10,477 bases of DNA from JBEKJU01 sp050011095 (GTDB taxonomy: Bacteria > Desulfobacterota > Syntrophorhabdia > Syntrophorhabdales > WCHB1-27): the NCBI GenBank assembly GCA_050011095.1, contig JBEKJU010000104.1, positions 1 to 10,477 of the forward strand. The letters are read 5' to 3'. Within the stretch, counting starts at the first letter, position 1, and each line of letters begins with the position of its first letter. The position numbers and the translations under genes are program-made. Shown here piece after piece: positions 1-5,400 of this stretch. The notes under the pieces are model-generated. The model made no database searches. It was not told where the DNA came from and worked only from the letters and a program-made list of their open reading frames with translations.

Positions 1-122
1 TCGGGGCACCCGCTTGCGGGTCGTGGCTTTGCCCGCAGAGGGGGCGACCGCGGGGTACCCACACAGTGGGTCGCGCGAAGTGGGTGTCCCAATAATTGCC
101 GGCGGAGCGAAGCGGAAAAAGA
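1..122 (+). repeat. Palindromic intergenic repeat, left-edge copy
   Basis: This stretch recurs in the same orientation at 10320-10441 with a single difference (C at 36, T at 10355). It contains perfect short inverted repeats: ACCCGC/GCGGGT around TT (8-21) and ACCCAC/GTGGGT around ACA (57-71). A second GTGGGT at 80-85 could pair alternatively with ACCCAC. Diverged copies in the opposite orientation lie at 4277-4347 and 4381-4450. The copy may continue beyond the left edge of the window. It looks like a REP/BIME-type non-coding element; mobilisation by a REP-associated transposase elsewhere in the genome is inference. Confidence 0.85.
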
Positions 123-194
123 ATGTCGGGGGAGCCGTCGTCTTCCCTTTGGGTATCTCCCCCGTTATTAACCGTCTCATAATTGTCCGTACGC

Positions 195-252
195 CGTCAT
201 TCCGGCGAACGCCGGTAGAGCGAAGCGGGCCTTAATCCCGCGCAGGCGGGAC
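195..252 (+). repeat. GTCATTCC-type palindromic repeat
   Basis: The segment opens with CGTCATTCC and holds two consecutive hairpins: CCGGCG/CGCCGG around AA (202-215) and TCCCGC/GCGGGA around a 4-nt loop (236-251). Its minus-strand translation gives the PAFAGMT string that this widespread class of bacterial intergenic repeats produces in spurious ORFs. It joins the decayed phosphoesterase sequence that follows, so insertion or recombination here may have removed the 5' part of that gene. Confidence 0.7.
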
Positions 253-507
253 ATCCACATGGGCATGGCTTTCTTGACCAGGCACGTTATGACTGGCTCA
301 AAAAAGAACTTGATAATGGTCAGGCTGCCGGTCAGCTCATGGTCATCGCCGCGCATGTGCCGATCGGCCGTCGAAAAATCCGGTTCCGAGCTCGGGTGGT
401 GGAACGACCCCAAAAAAGCCGTATCCGAACCGGGTCTGATCGATGAACTTCACAAGCATTCGTATTTCATTATGTGGATTGCCGGACATCGTCACCTTAA
501 TAACGTT
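249..507 (+). pseudogene. Metallophosphoesterase remnant, frameshifted
   Basis: Reading from about 261 in the frame of TGG at 294-296 gives FLDQARYDWLKKELDNGQ followed by LMVIAAHVPIG. From about 370 the match continues one frame over with SGSELGWWNDP, then VSEPGLIDELHKHSYFIMWI and AGHRHLNNV, ending near 507. Together these read as the C-terminal half of a calcineurin-like metallophosphoesterase, with the GHRH motif that normally supplies metal ligands. Removing one C from the GGCC at 367-370 restores a single frame. A second 2-nt discrepancy near 259-260 (ATCCAC-AT-GGGCAT) is likely. The N-terminal half is absent, the 5' end abuts a palindromic repeat, and the 3' end runs into unrelated sequence. 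It may belong to the RPA4764-like group (TIGR03768); that name is from memory. It is almost certainly non-functional. Confidence 0.65.
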
Positions 508-536
508 AGGGCATGGAGGAATTGTAAAGGGTATAA

Positions 537-635
537 AGTCTGAAAAAGGCGCTCGACGAGGCGCGGGCGAAAGGCTGGACAGTGGTAGACATGAAGAACG
601 ACTGTAAGATCATCCATGCCTTCGAGAAGAAGTAA
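537..635 (+). pseudogene. Orphan C-terminal coding scrap, family unknown
   Basis: A 32-codon open stretch after an in-frame TAA (534-536) encodes LKKALDEARAKGWTVVDMKN followed by DCKIIHAFEKK, and ends at TAA 633-635. It has protein-like composition, with an amphipathic helix and then a beta-like stretch. It has no start codon near its beginning and no ribosome-binding site. Adding one base near 540 would join it to the preceding frame (KGYKV then LKKALDEA), so it may be the tail of a second decayed gene fused to the phosphoesterase remnant. I do not recognise the family. Confidence 0.35.
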
Positions 636-677
636 GAAAGGGGGCAATGAGCCGTTGCGAAGATAAGCGACCCGGCA

Positions 678-1388
678 TCAGAAGCGGTAATACCACCAGA
701 TATCGAAGGCCTCGTTCCTTATTTTCTCCGTCACGTGCTCCTTCTCCCCGGTCATGTAATCCCGCGACTGGACCGCGATCTCCTTCGGGTAGTGGCCGAG
801 GAGATACTCCTCCTCCACCATGGCGATCCCCGCGCCACTGAGCCTCTCCCGGAGGTGCCCGGTGTTCTGGGGCTTCATCATGATGAAATGGGGGTAGTAG
901 TACAGGGGGATGAAGGGGAAGCTCCGGTGCTTCAGCCCCTCCCTGGAGCGGTACAGGATCTTGAGACGCTCTACGTATCCCTCCTTGCCGTCGTTGGCGA
1001 GGACGGCATCCACATCCTGCCGGCTGAAGCCCTCAGCCTCCATGAGGCCCACGAGCGTGTCGATGTGGACCAGGCACGAGTACCGGGTGGCGTTGAGGAT
1101 GCCGCGAAAGAGGAGCCTTCTCCTCGTCATCCGTTCGACGTCGGCGTAAAACCGCATGATGGTCGTGACCCGGCGGCTCGTCTCCTCGTCCTCCGCGATC
1201 TTGAGCACCCTGTCCTGCCTCGTGATTATGCCCCGGTCGATCAGCGTTTCTATGGCCTTTTGGGCGTATGCCCTGTCGGGGAGGTTCTCGATGAGGGTAT
1301 CCTCCCTGCTGCCCGTCCGCTCCTCCTTGATGAGCCGGAGGACGCGGGGGATGGCGGGTATGTCGAGCAGGTGTTGGAAGCTGCCCAC
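678..1388 (-). CDS. Hypothetical protein, probable winged-helix N-terminus
   Basis: I do not recognise this 236-residue protein. Residues about 10-66 look like a winged helix-turn-helix: helices around PAIPRVLRLIKEE and DRAYAQKAIETLIDRGIITR, then a short wing ending VLKIAED. A helical segment rich in Arg follows (about 70-150). The C-terminal third is aromatic-rich (FPFIPLYYYPHF, residues 157-168; WWYYRF at the end). There is no signal peptide and no convincing membrane span. The start is GTG at 1386-1388, the only start codon before an in-frame stop upstream. An AGGGGG lies 12 nt before it, a longer gap than usual. It is transcribed divergently from the AAA+/VWA pair across 72 bp. That arrangement suggests a linked function, either as regulator of the pair or as substrate or partner of the ATPase; this is inference. 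The frame has coding-like composition throughout, so the gene itself is likely real. Confidence 0.7.
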   Translation of the reverse strand: MGSFQHLLDIPAIPRVLRLIKEERTGSREDTLIENLPDRAYAQKAIETLIDRGIITRQDRVLKIAEDEETSRRVTTIMRFYADVERMTRRRLLFRGILNATRYSCLVHIDTLVGLMEAEGFSRQDVDAVLANDGKEGYVERLKILYRSREGLKHRSFPFIPLYYYPHFIMMKPQNTGHLRERLSGAGIAMVEEEYLLGHYPKEIAVQSRDYMTGEKEHVTEKIRNEAFDIWWYYRF

Positions 1389-1391
1389 GGG

Positions 1392-1420
1392 TTGACTTGA
1401 CCCCCTGGCTAATTTATATT
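1392..1420 (+). promoter_or_regulatory. Sigma-70-like promoter for the AAA+/VWA pair
   Basis: TTGACT (1392-1397) and TATATT (1415-1420) are separated by exactly 17 nt. This predicts transcription from about 1427 and a leader of about 34 nt before the ATG at 1461. It overlaps the -10 region of the proposed opposing promoter at 1413-1442. Confidence 0.5.
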
Positions 1421-1434
1421 ATGGACAATATTAA
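1413..1434. promoter_or_regulatory. Inverted repeat, candidate operator between divergent genes
   Basis: ATATT (1416-1420) and AATAT (1427-1431) form an inverted repeat around ATGGAC. Flanking TT and AA at 1413-1414 and 1433-1434 extend the symmetry after one mismatched pair. The repeat overlaps the -10 boxes of both proposed promoters, where a repressor such as the divergent winged-helix protein could act. AT-rich sequence makes short dyads common, so this is a weak call. Confidence 0.25.
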
Positions 1435-1442
1435 AAATCCAA
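1413..1442 (-). promoter_or_regulatory. Possible promoter for the divergent hypothetical gene
   Basis: On the minus strand TTGGAT (1442-1437) and TATAAA (1418-1413) are 18 nt apart. The predicted start near 1406 would leave a very short leader carrying AGGGGG. The region is AT-rich, so chance matches are possible. The overlap with the opposing -10 box would make the two promoters compete. Confidence 0.35.
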
Positions 1443-1460
1443 GCCGTCGCGGTAAAAAAC

Positions 1461-2999
1461 ATGCTCACTATGACAGCGCAGCAAAACGAAGAACTCCTGG
1501 AACAGTACCAATCGATCCCCATTTCATACCTATTAAGATACTCCATACTGAAAAGGATTGAAAGGGGAGAGGAGGTCCTGGACGAGATCCAGGGCAGGGA
1601 GCAGGTGAAGGAGGACGTGGTCCGCGCCCTCCTGTCGGGGGCCCAGCCGTACCTCGTGTCGGAAGAGGGGACGGGGAAGACCCGGCTCGCCCGGTCGATA
1701 AGCAAGCTGCTCCTTCCTGTGCCGAAGGTCAGGGGGTGCCCCTACAATGACGACCCCAAGTGGCCGAAAGCGCGCATGTGCCCGCGGTGCCGGGAGAGCG
1801 CGGACCCGGTATCGGAGTTCGGCATCGACTGGATAAGCGGCCGGGAGAGGTTCTCCCGGATACAGGGCAATGAGTATACAAACGAGGCAAAGCTCCTGGG
1901 CCTCAAGGACATCCAGGCCATAGCGCGGGGCATGAGCCCGAGAGACCCCCTCGCCTTCGCGGGGACTGGTGTCTTCCGGGCGAACCGGGGCGTCCTCTTC
2001 ATCGACGAGCTGCCCGCCATACGGACGAAGGTACAGGTCCTCCTCCATCCGATCATCGAGGAGAAGAAGGCGATCCTCGAAGAGTACAACTGGGAATACC
2101 CCCTCGACCTCCTTGTGGTATCGACGGGGAACCCCGAAGGGTTTTCCCATGTGAACGAGGTGCCGAGGCCCCTCCTCGACAGGCTGGAGACGATCTATAT
2201 GGACCTGCCTGACGAGGACGTGGAGTTCACCATCATGATGATGGAGCGGTTCGGGGGATTGGACGGGTCGGGACGCGAGGACGCCATACCCACGGAGTTC
2301 CCCCGCATGGAGGACGTGAGGCGGCGCGTGCTCGCGCCCTGGTGGATACTCTCCCTCATCAACAAGTCGGTGAGGCAGAGCAGGACGTGTCGCTGGCTCG
2401 ACAAGAAGGCGAGCATCAGGGGTACGACGAGGGCCATCGACCACACCTATTCGTCCACTGAAATGGCGAGGCGCCGGGTGACGAGCCTCGCGGACGTGAC
2501 GGCCGGCCTGAGGCTCGCCCTCAGGGGGCGCGTCCAGCTCCGCCAGGACCTCGTGGAGTTCGAGAACCCCAGGGAGACCATCCGGAAGATAGACGAGCTG
2601 TCGGAAGACCTCGTGCGGAACGGCCTCGTCGATCTATGCAACGAGGTCTCGGGTTTATGGGACCGGGAGCGCGTGGAGAAGGACGTGGCCGCCATGATCG
2701 GCGCCGGACGCGAGGGGTGGCCGCGATTCATGCGTGATTCCGCTGTCCTCCGGGAAAGGCTCCAGGAGATCGAGAACCTGGGGAAGGAGCGGTTCAGGCT
2801 GGACAGGGTTGTCGCCGACGACGAGGACGTGCTCCAGGAGGTGGAGAGGAGCCAGGCGGTGCAGGCGGAGTATCTCACGTCGGCCGCGGAGTTCATCGTC
2901 AATGTCTGCGTGAACAAGAAGTGGATATACGCCCAGGATGCACGGGACGTATACATGCCGAAGGAGATTTCATGGGCTCAAAAGGGGACATGGAAGTAG
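1461..2999 (+). CDS. MoxR/ChlI-like AAA+ ATPase
   Basis: A 512-residue ATPase of the MoxR / magnesium-chelatase-subunit-I-like AAA+ group. Visible motifs are the Walker A loop SEEGTGKT (67-74, catalytic K73), Walker B GVLFIDE (177-183), sensor 1 at N224 in STGNPEGF, and RPLLDRLE (236-243). A sensor-2-like SIRGTTRA follows at 318-325, with a helical lid and C-terminal helices to 512. Between Walker A and B a Cys-containing insert (C93, C107, C110; MCPRC) may bind metal, as in related ChlI-like ATPases. The Walker A has Ser where the usual first Gly stands. The protein is probably cytosolic. By family analogy it remodels a partner through the VWA protein encoded directly downstream, whose start codon overlaps the end of this gene; ChlI/ChlD, RavA/ViaA and NorQ/NorD are comparable pairs. 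There is no chelatase pathway nearby, so Mg-chelatase activity is not implied. The ATG at 1461 lacks a clear Shine-Dalgarno, and ATG 1470 is an alternative. Confidence 0.85.
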   Translation: MLTMTAQQNEELLEQYQSIPISYLLRYSILKRIERGEEVLDEIQGREQVKEDVVRALLSGAQPYLVSEEGTGKTRLARSISKLLLPVPKVRGCPYNDDPKWPKARMCPRCRESADPVSEFGIDWISGRERFSRIQGNEYTNEAKLLGLKDIQAIARGMSPRDPLAFAGTGVFRANRGVLFIDELPAIRTKVQVLLHPIIEEKKAILEEYNWEYPLDLLVVSTGNPEGFSHVNEVPRPLLDRLETIYMDLPDEDVEFTIMMMERFGGLDGSGREDAIPTEFPRMEDVRRRVLAPWWILSLINKSVRQSRTCRWLDKKASIRGTTRAIDHTYSSTEMARRRVTSLADVTAGLRLALRGRVQLRQDLVEFENPRETIRKIDELSEDLVRNGLVDLCNEVSGLWDRERVEKDVAAMIGAGREGWPRFMRDSAVLRERLQEIENLGKERFRLDRVVADDEDVLQEVERSQAVQAEYLTSAAEFIVNVCVNKKWIYAQDARDVYMPKEISWAQKGTWK

Positions 3000-4270
3000 C
3001 GGGGCTCTGCGAGCGCTGCATGGCGTGCGGCGAGTCGAGCGATGATCGCATGCTCTACGACCTTGCGCACATGGATGACCGCAGCATTTCCACCATCATG
3101 AACGAGAGCCGGTGCAGCATGAAAGGGCTCCACGAGAAGGCGGGCGGGAACGCCAGAAAGAGGCTGTCGAAGGTCAGGGGCGAGATGGAGGCGAAGAGGG
3201 GGGAGCTTCAGGGCCTGAAGGAGAGCTTCTCGTATAAACTCCTGGACCAGCTCGCATCCGGGGGCGATTTCGACGGGCTTTTGGAGGAGTACCTCGGCGA
3301 CGACCGGCGGAGGCGCCTCGAGGAAGAGCTTGCCTCCATGGACCGCATGGAGGAGGCCATCCAGCCGGAGGACATCAAGGACAGCCTGAAGGAATACGTG
3401 GAGGAGGACCTGCTCGAGATCAGGGAGGACGGTGTGAGGATCACGCCGAAGGGCTCGAACAGGCTCGCGCGGTACGTGCTGCGGCGGATATGGGAAAACC
3501 TCTCCGCTGTCCACCCGGGGACGAATGCCACGAAGGAGGAAGGCTTCGGCATGACCGACGGCTTCGCCCACCGGAAATACGAGTTCGGCGATGAGTTTTT
3601 CAGGATCGACATGGAGACGACGCTCCTCGCCGCCCTGGAGAAGGGCAAGAGTCGGGCCGACCTCATAGAGTTCGACCAGGAAGACCTGTGGGTGAGGGAA
3701 ACGGTGATCGATACGAGGCTCTGCGTCGGCCTCATCGTCGACGAGTCAGGGAGCATGTGCGGCGACAAGATCCACGCGGCCATGGACATCTCGCTGGCCC
3801 TTTCCGAGCTTATGAGAAGGAATTCCAGGGACAAAATGAGGCTTTTCCTCTTCTCGAACCAGGTGAGGGAAATGGCCTATTGGGATATGCTCAACACCAC
3901 GTTCGCCGGAGGCACGACAGACATACGGAGCGCCCTGAAGAGGTTCAGGACCGCCGTCGTCGGGGAGCGGGCGGAAAAGCAGGTCTACCTCATCACCGAC
4001 ACGGAGCCGAACTGCGAGGACGGAAAGTACATCGGCTTCGAGAGGGCGACCTCCGGCGTGCTCCAGGAGGCGATCGTCTACCAGCGGGAGGGCATAACCC
4101 TGAACATCATCATGCTCGACAACACGCCCCATCTTCGGGAGTTCGCCTCGGTGCTCGCGAGGCGGAACCTGGGGAGGGTCTTTTTCGCCGAGCCGGGCGA
4201 CCTGGGCAAGGTCGTCATGGAGGACTACCTGAGGACCAGGAAGAGACAAAAGCTGAGAAGGGCCTGTTAG
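2972..4270 (+). CDS. VWA (CoxE/ChlD-like) partner of the AAA+ ATPase
   Basis: A 432-residue protein with a C-terminal von Willebrand factor A domain (about 248-420). The MIDAS metal site is complete: DESGS (257-261), Thr in GGTTD (315/316) and D343 in TDTEPN. The N-terminus has a tight Cys cluster (C13, C16, C19 in CERCMACG, plus C48) that could bind zinc or an Fe-S cluster. A charged, helical, coiled-coil-prone middle follows (about 60-150). It then has the FRIDMETTLLAALEKG and RETVIDTR segments that precede the VWA in CoxE/ChlD-like proteins. The ATG at 2972 is chosen because AAGGAG (2961-2966) sits 5 nt before it; an upstream in-frame ATG at 2921 lacks such a site. It overlaps the ATPase gene by 28 bp, implying translational coupling and a two-protein complex. 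In such pairs the VWA subunit contacts the target and the ATPase supplies force. The target here is unknown; the divergent 236-residue protein is a candidate. Confidence 0.85.
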   Translation: MGSKGDMEVAGLCERCMACGESSDDRMLYDLAHMDDRSISTIMNESRCSMKGLHEKAGGNARKRLSKVRGEMEAKRGELQGLKESFSYKLLDQLASGGDFDGLLEEYLGDDRRRRLEEELASMDRMEEAIQPEDIKDSLKEYVEEDLLEIREDGVRITPKGSNRLARYVLRRIWENLSAVHPGTNATKEEGFGMTDGFAHRKYEFGDEFFRIDMETTLLAALEKGKSRADLIEFDQEDLWVRETVIDTRLCVGLIVDESGSMCGDKIHAAMDISLALSELMRRNSRDKMRLFLFSNQVREMAYWDMLNTTFAGGTTDIRSALKRFRTAVVGERAEKQVYLITDTEPNCEDGKYIGFERATSGVLQEAIVYQREGITLNIIMLDNTPHLREFASVLARRNLGRVFFAEPGDLGKVVMEDYLRTRKRQKLRRAC

Positions 4271-4276
4271 TATTGG

Positions 4277-4347
4277 GGCTAGCGTCGCCCCCTCCGCCAG
4301 CGAAGCACGACCCGCTTCGCGGGTGCCCCGGCCTCCCCCTCATAAAA
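4277..4347 (-). repeat. Diverged intergenic repeat, copy A
   Basis: This begins GGCTAGCGTCG and contains the hairpin ACCCGC/GCGGGT around TTC. It aligns over about 65 nt with copy B at 4381-4450, offset by 104 nt. Its reverse complement aligns with the start of the 1-122 and 10308-10441 repeats (TGAGGGGGAG, GGGGCACCCGC, GGGGGCGAC). The loop differs between copies (TTC, AA, TT) while the stem is kept. Confidence 0.7.
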
Positions 4348-4364
4348 AGGAAGGAGCGGAGGCG

Positions 4365-4405
4365 AAAAAAGGCTGCCGTTGGCTAGCGTCGTCCCCTCCG
4401 GCAGC
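4365..4405 (-). terminator. Terminator-like hairpin downstream of plsY
   Basis: Read on the minus strand, GCTGCCG (4405-4399) can pair with CGGCAGC (4378-4372) around a 20-nt loop. It is followed by C and then six T (4370-4365), as in an intrinsic terminator. It lies about 126 nt past the plsY stop codon. The loop is long and the stem overlaps repeat copy B, so the call is tentative. Confidence 0.4.
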
Positions 4406-4450
4406 GAAGCCCGACCCGCAAGCGGGTGCCCGCCGGCTTTCCCCTCAAAA
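4381..4450 (-). repeat. Diverged intergenic repeat, copy B
   Basis: Tandem partner of copy A in the same orientation, starting with the same GGCTAGCGTCG. It carries ACCCGC/GCGGGT around AA and ends in the shared CCCCTCAAAA. Both copies are opposite in orientation to the edge repeats. The rest of this 260-nt gap (to 4530) shows no gene. Confidence 0.7.
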
Positions 4451-4530
4451 GAGTTGAACTACCGGGGTTCGGCGCACGATCACTCGCGAAACAATATAAA
4501 TCCCTGCCTGCCGCCTCGCTTTCAGCCGTT

Positions 4531-5121
4531 CTACCCCGTCCGCTTGATCCTGTGCTCCGTACCCTGGCAAAGCCGCTTCATATTGTCCTTGTGCCTCAGG
4601 AAGATGAAAACGGCCATGATCGCCGAGATGATCACGTAGCCGGGGGGGGCGTCGAGCCATAGAAGGATGAGGGGCATTAAGGCAGACCCGGCGAGGGACC
4701 CGAGCGAGACGTACCGCGTCATGAAGAGGACGCCGCTAAAGACGATAAAGGCGATGAGGACCGCGAGGGGGCTCATGGCGAGAAAGACGCCCAGGGCGGT
4801 CGCGACGCCCTTGCCGCCCTTGAAGGTGAGATAGAGGGGAAAAAGGTGACCCGCGAAGGCGGCGAAACTGACGGCTGCCACGACCCCTTCCGGCTGTCCG
4901 TAGTGAATGGCGAGCCACGTCGGCATAAACCCTTTCAGGATGTCACAGAGCAGCGTGACGATGGCGAGGGTCTTCCCCGCCGTCCTCATCACGTTCGTGG
5001 CGCCGATGTTGCCGCTCCCGATGTTCCTCGGGTCCAGGCCCTTCAGCCTCGAAAGGAGGATGCCGAACGGGACGGAGCCAAGCAGGTATGAAAGGATCAC
5101 CCAAACGAGTGGCGGGACCAT
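4531..5121 (-). CDS. plsY: PlsY, glycerol-3-phosphate acyltransferase
   Basis: A 196-residue integral membrane acyltransferase that moves the acyl group from acyl-phosphate to sn-glycerol-3-phosphate, giving lysophosphatidic acid, the first step of phospholipid synthesis in the PlsX/PlsY route. All three PlsY signature motifs are present: SGNIGATNVMR (36-46), GHLFPLYLTFKGGKGVAT (91-108) and RHKDNMKRL (176-184). Hydrophobic segments around 4-24, 50-75, 80-98, 108-134 and 140-175 fit the multi-pass topology, and the length is typical. It starts at ATG 5119-5121, with a weak GGAAAGG 5 nt upstream. The gene stands alone on the minus strand, divergent from cysE, with a terminator-like hairpin well downstream. 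Nothing ties it functionally to either neighbour. Confidence 0.96.
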   Translation of the reverse strand: MVPPLVWVILSYLLGSVPFGILLSRLKGLDPRNIGSGNIGATNVMRTAGKTLAIVTLLCDILKGFMPTWLAIHYGQPEGVVAAVSFAAFAGHLFPLYLTFKGGKGVATALGVFLAMSPLAVLIAFIVFSGVLFMTRYVSLGSLAGSALMPLILLWLDAPPGYVIISAIMAVFIFLRHKDNMKRLCQGTEHRIKRTG

Positions 5122-5184
5122 TTCAGCCTTTCCAACCTCCCGATCATCCTTACCGTTTTTTCCGGGTACTCGTCAACAAAAATA

Positions 5185-5345
5185 TTGCGGGAGCCGCCCG
5201 GCAATCCCTCGCGGCAGGGCCGCGAGGGGACCGCCCCCCTGCGCGTCTTATGGCCGGGGCCGGGAGGGCCCGGGAAACTTCAAAAATCCGCGTTGGCGCG
5301 GGCGAGCCGAAAGGGGCGGGCAACGGGCGCACCGAACTACAAGGC
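5185..5345. other. GC-rich structured intergenic stretch between plsY and cysE
   Basis: This non-coding stretch contains a strong perfect hairpin, CCCTCGCGGC (5206-5215) and GCCGCGAGGG (5219-5228) with an AGG loop. Further GC-rich self-complementary runs follow (GGCCGGGGCCGGGAGGGCCC near 5250-5270, then GCGGGCGAGCC and GGCGGGC). It lies upstream of the cysE promoter, so it is not part of a cysE leader. On the minus strand it could belong to the plsY 5' region. I match it to no known riboswitch or small RNA. Confidence 0.4.
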
Positions 5346-5361
5346 GCACCCATCGGAATTG

Positions 5362-5386
5362 TTAGTTGACAGTTACAGTCAAGATT
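5362..5386. promoter_or_regulatory. IscR type 1-like operator over the cysE promoter
   Basis: The core TTGACA-GTTAC-AGTCAA (5366-5382) fits the IscR type 1 core YYGACT-RWWWY-AGTCRR at all but one position. G stands at both flanking S positions (5365, 5383). Over the full 25-position consensus, as I recall it, 21 positions match; the outer TTA and ATT differ partly from ATA and TAT. The site contains the -35 box, so binding would repress. An Fe-S sensing Rrf2 regulator over an operon with cysE and a cysteine desulfurase is biologically coherent, but the regulator gene is not in the window. Confidence 0.55.
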
Positions 5387-5394
5387 GTTATAGT
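5366..5394 (+). promoter_or_regulatory. Strong sigma-70 promoter of the sulfur operon
   Basis: TTGACA (5366-5371) and TATAGT (5389-5394) are separated by 17 nt: a perfect -35, a near-perfect -10 and ideal spacing. A start 7 nt past the -10 box falls at about 5401, the A of the cysE start codon. Confidence 0.75.
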
Positions 5395-5400
5395 CATGCT

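Noticed and set aside
14..235. ORF in the left-edge repeat
   Set aside because: It runs through palindromic repeat sequence, has no ribosome-binding site, and its translation has no protein-like organisation.
735..1400. Plus-strand ORF opposite the hypothetical gene
   Set aside because: It is the complement of the minus-strand 678-1388 gene. The minus-strand reading has a better amino-acid composition and a predicted fold; the plus-strand reading is Leu/Val/Pro/His-rich shadow.
678..4270. Anti-phage defence system of the vWA-MoxR ternary type
   Set aside because: The ATPase and VWA pair superficially fits, but no effector (protease, nuclease or cell-death domain) is visible and the surroundings are housekeeping genes. 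The VWA protein looks CoxE/ChlD-like.
1461..4270. Magnesium chelatase subunits I and D
   Set aside because: Similarity is at superfamily level only. There is no ChlH-type subunit or tetrapyrrole gene nearby.
4379..4662. Short plus-strand ORFs downstream of the VWA gene
   Set aside because: They cross repeat copy B and the antisense of plsY, with no ribosome-binding site and no recognisable domain.
5185..5400. In-frame 72-codon upstream extension of cysE
   Set aside because: Not similar to CysE, Arg/Gly/Pro-rich, and it contains the cysE promoter.
5122..5400. Riboswitch or T-box leader for cysE
   Set aside because: The promoter places the transcript start at or next to the cysE ATG, leaving no leader. 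No T-box or SAM-riboswitch motif was recognised.
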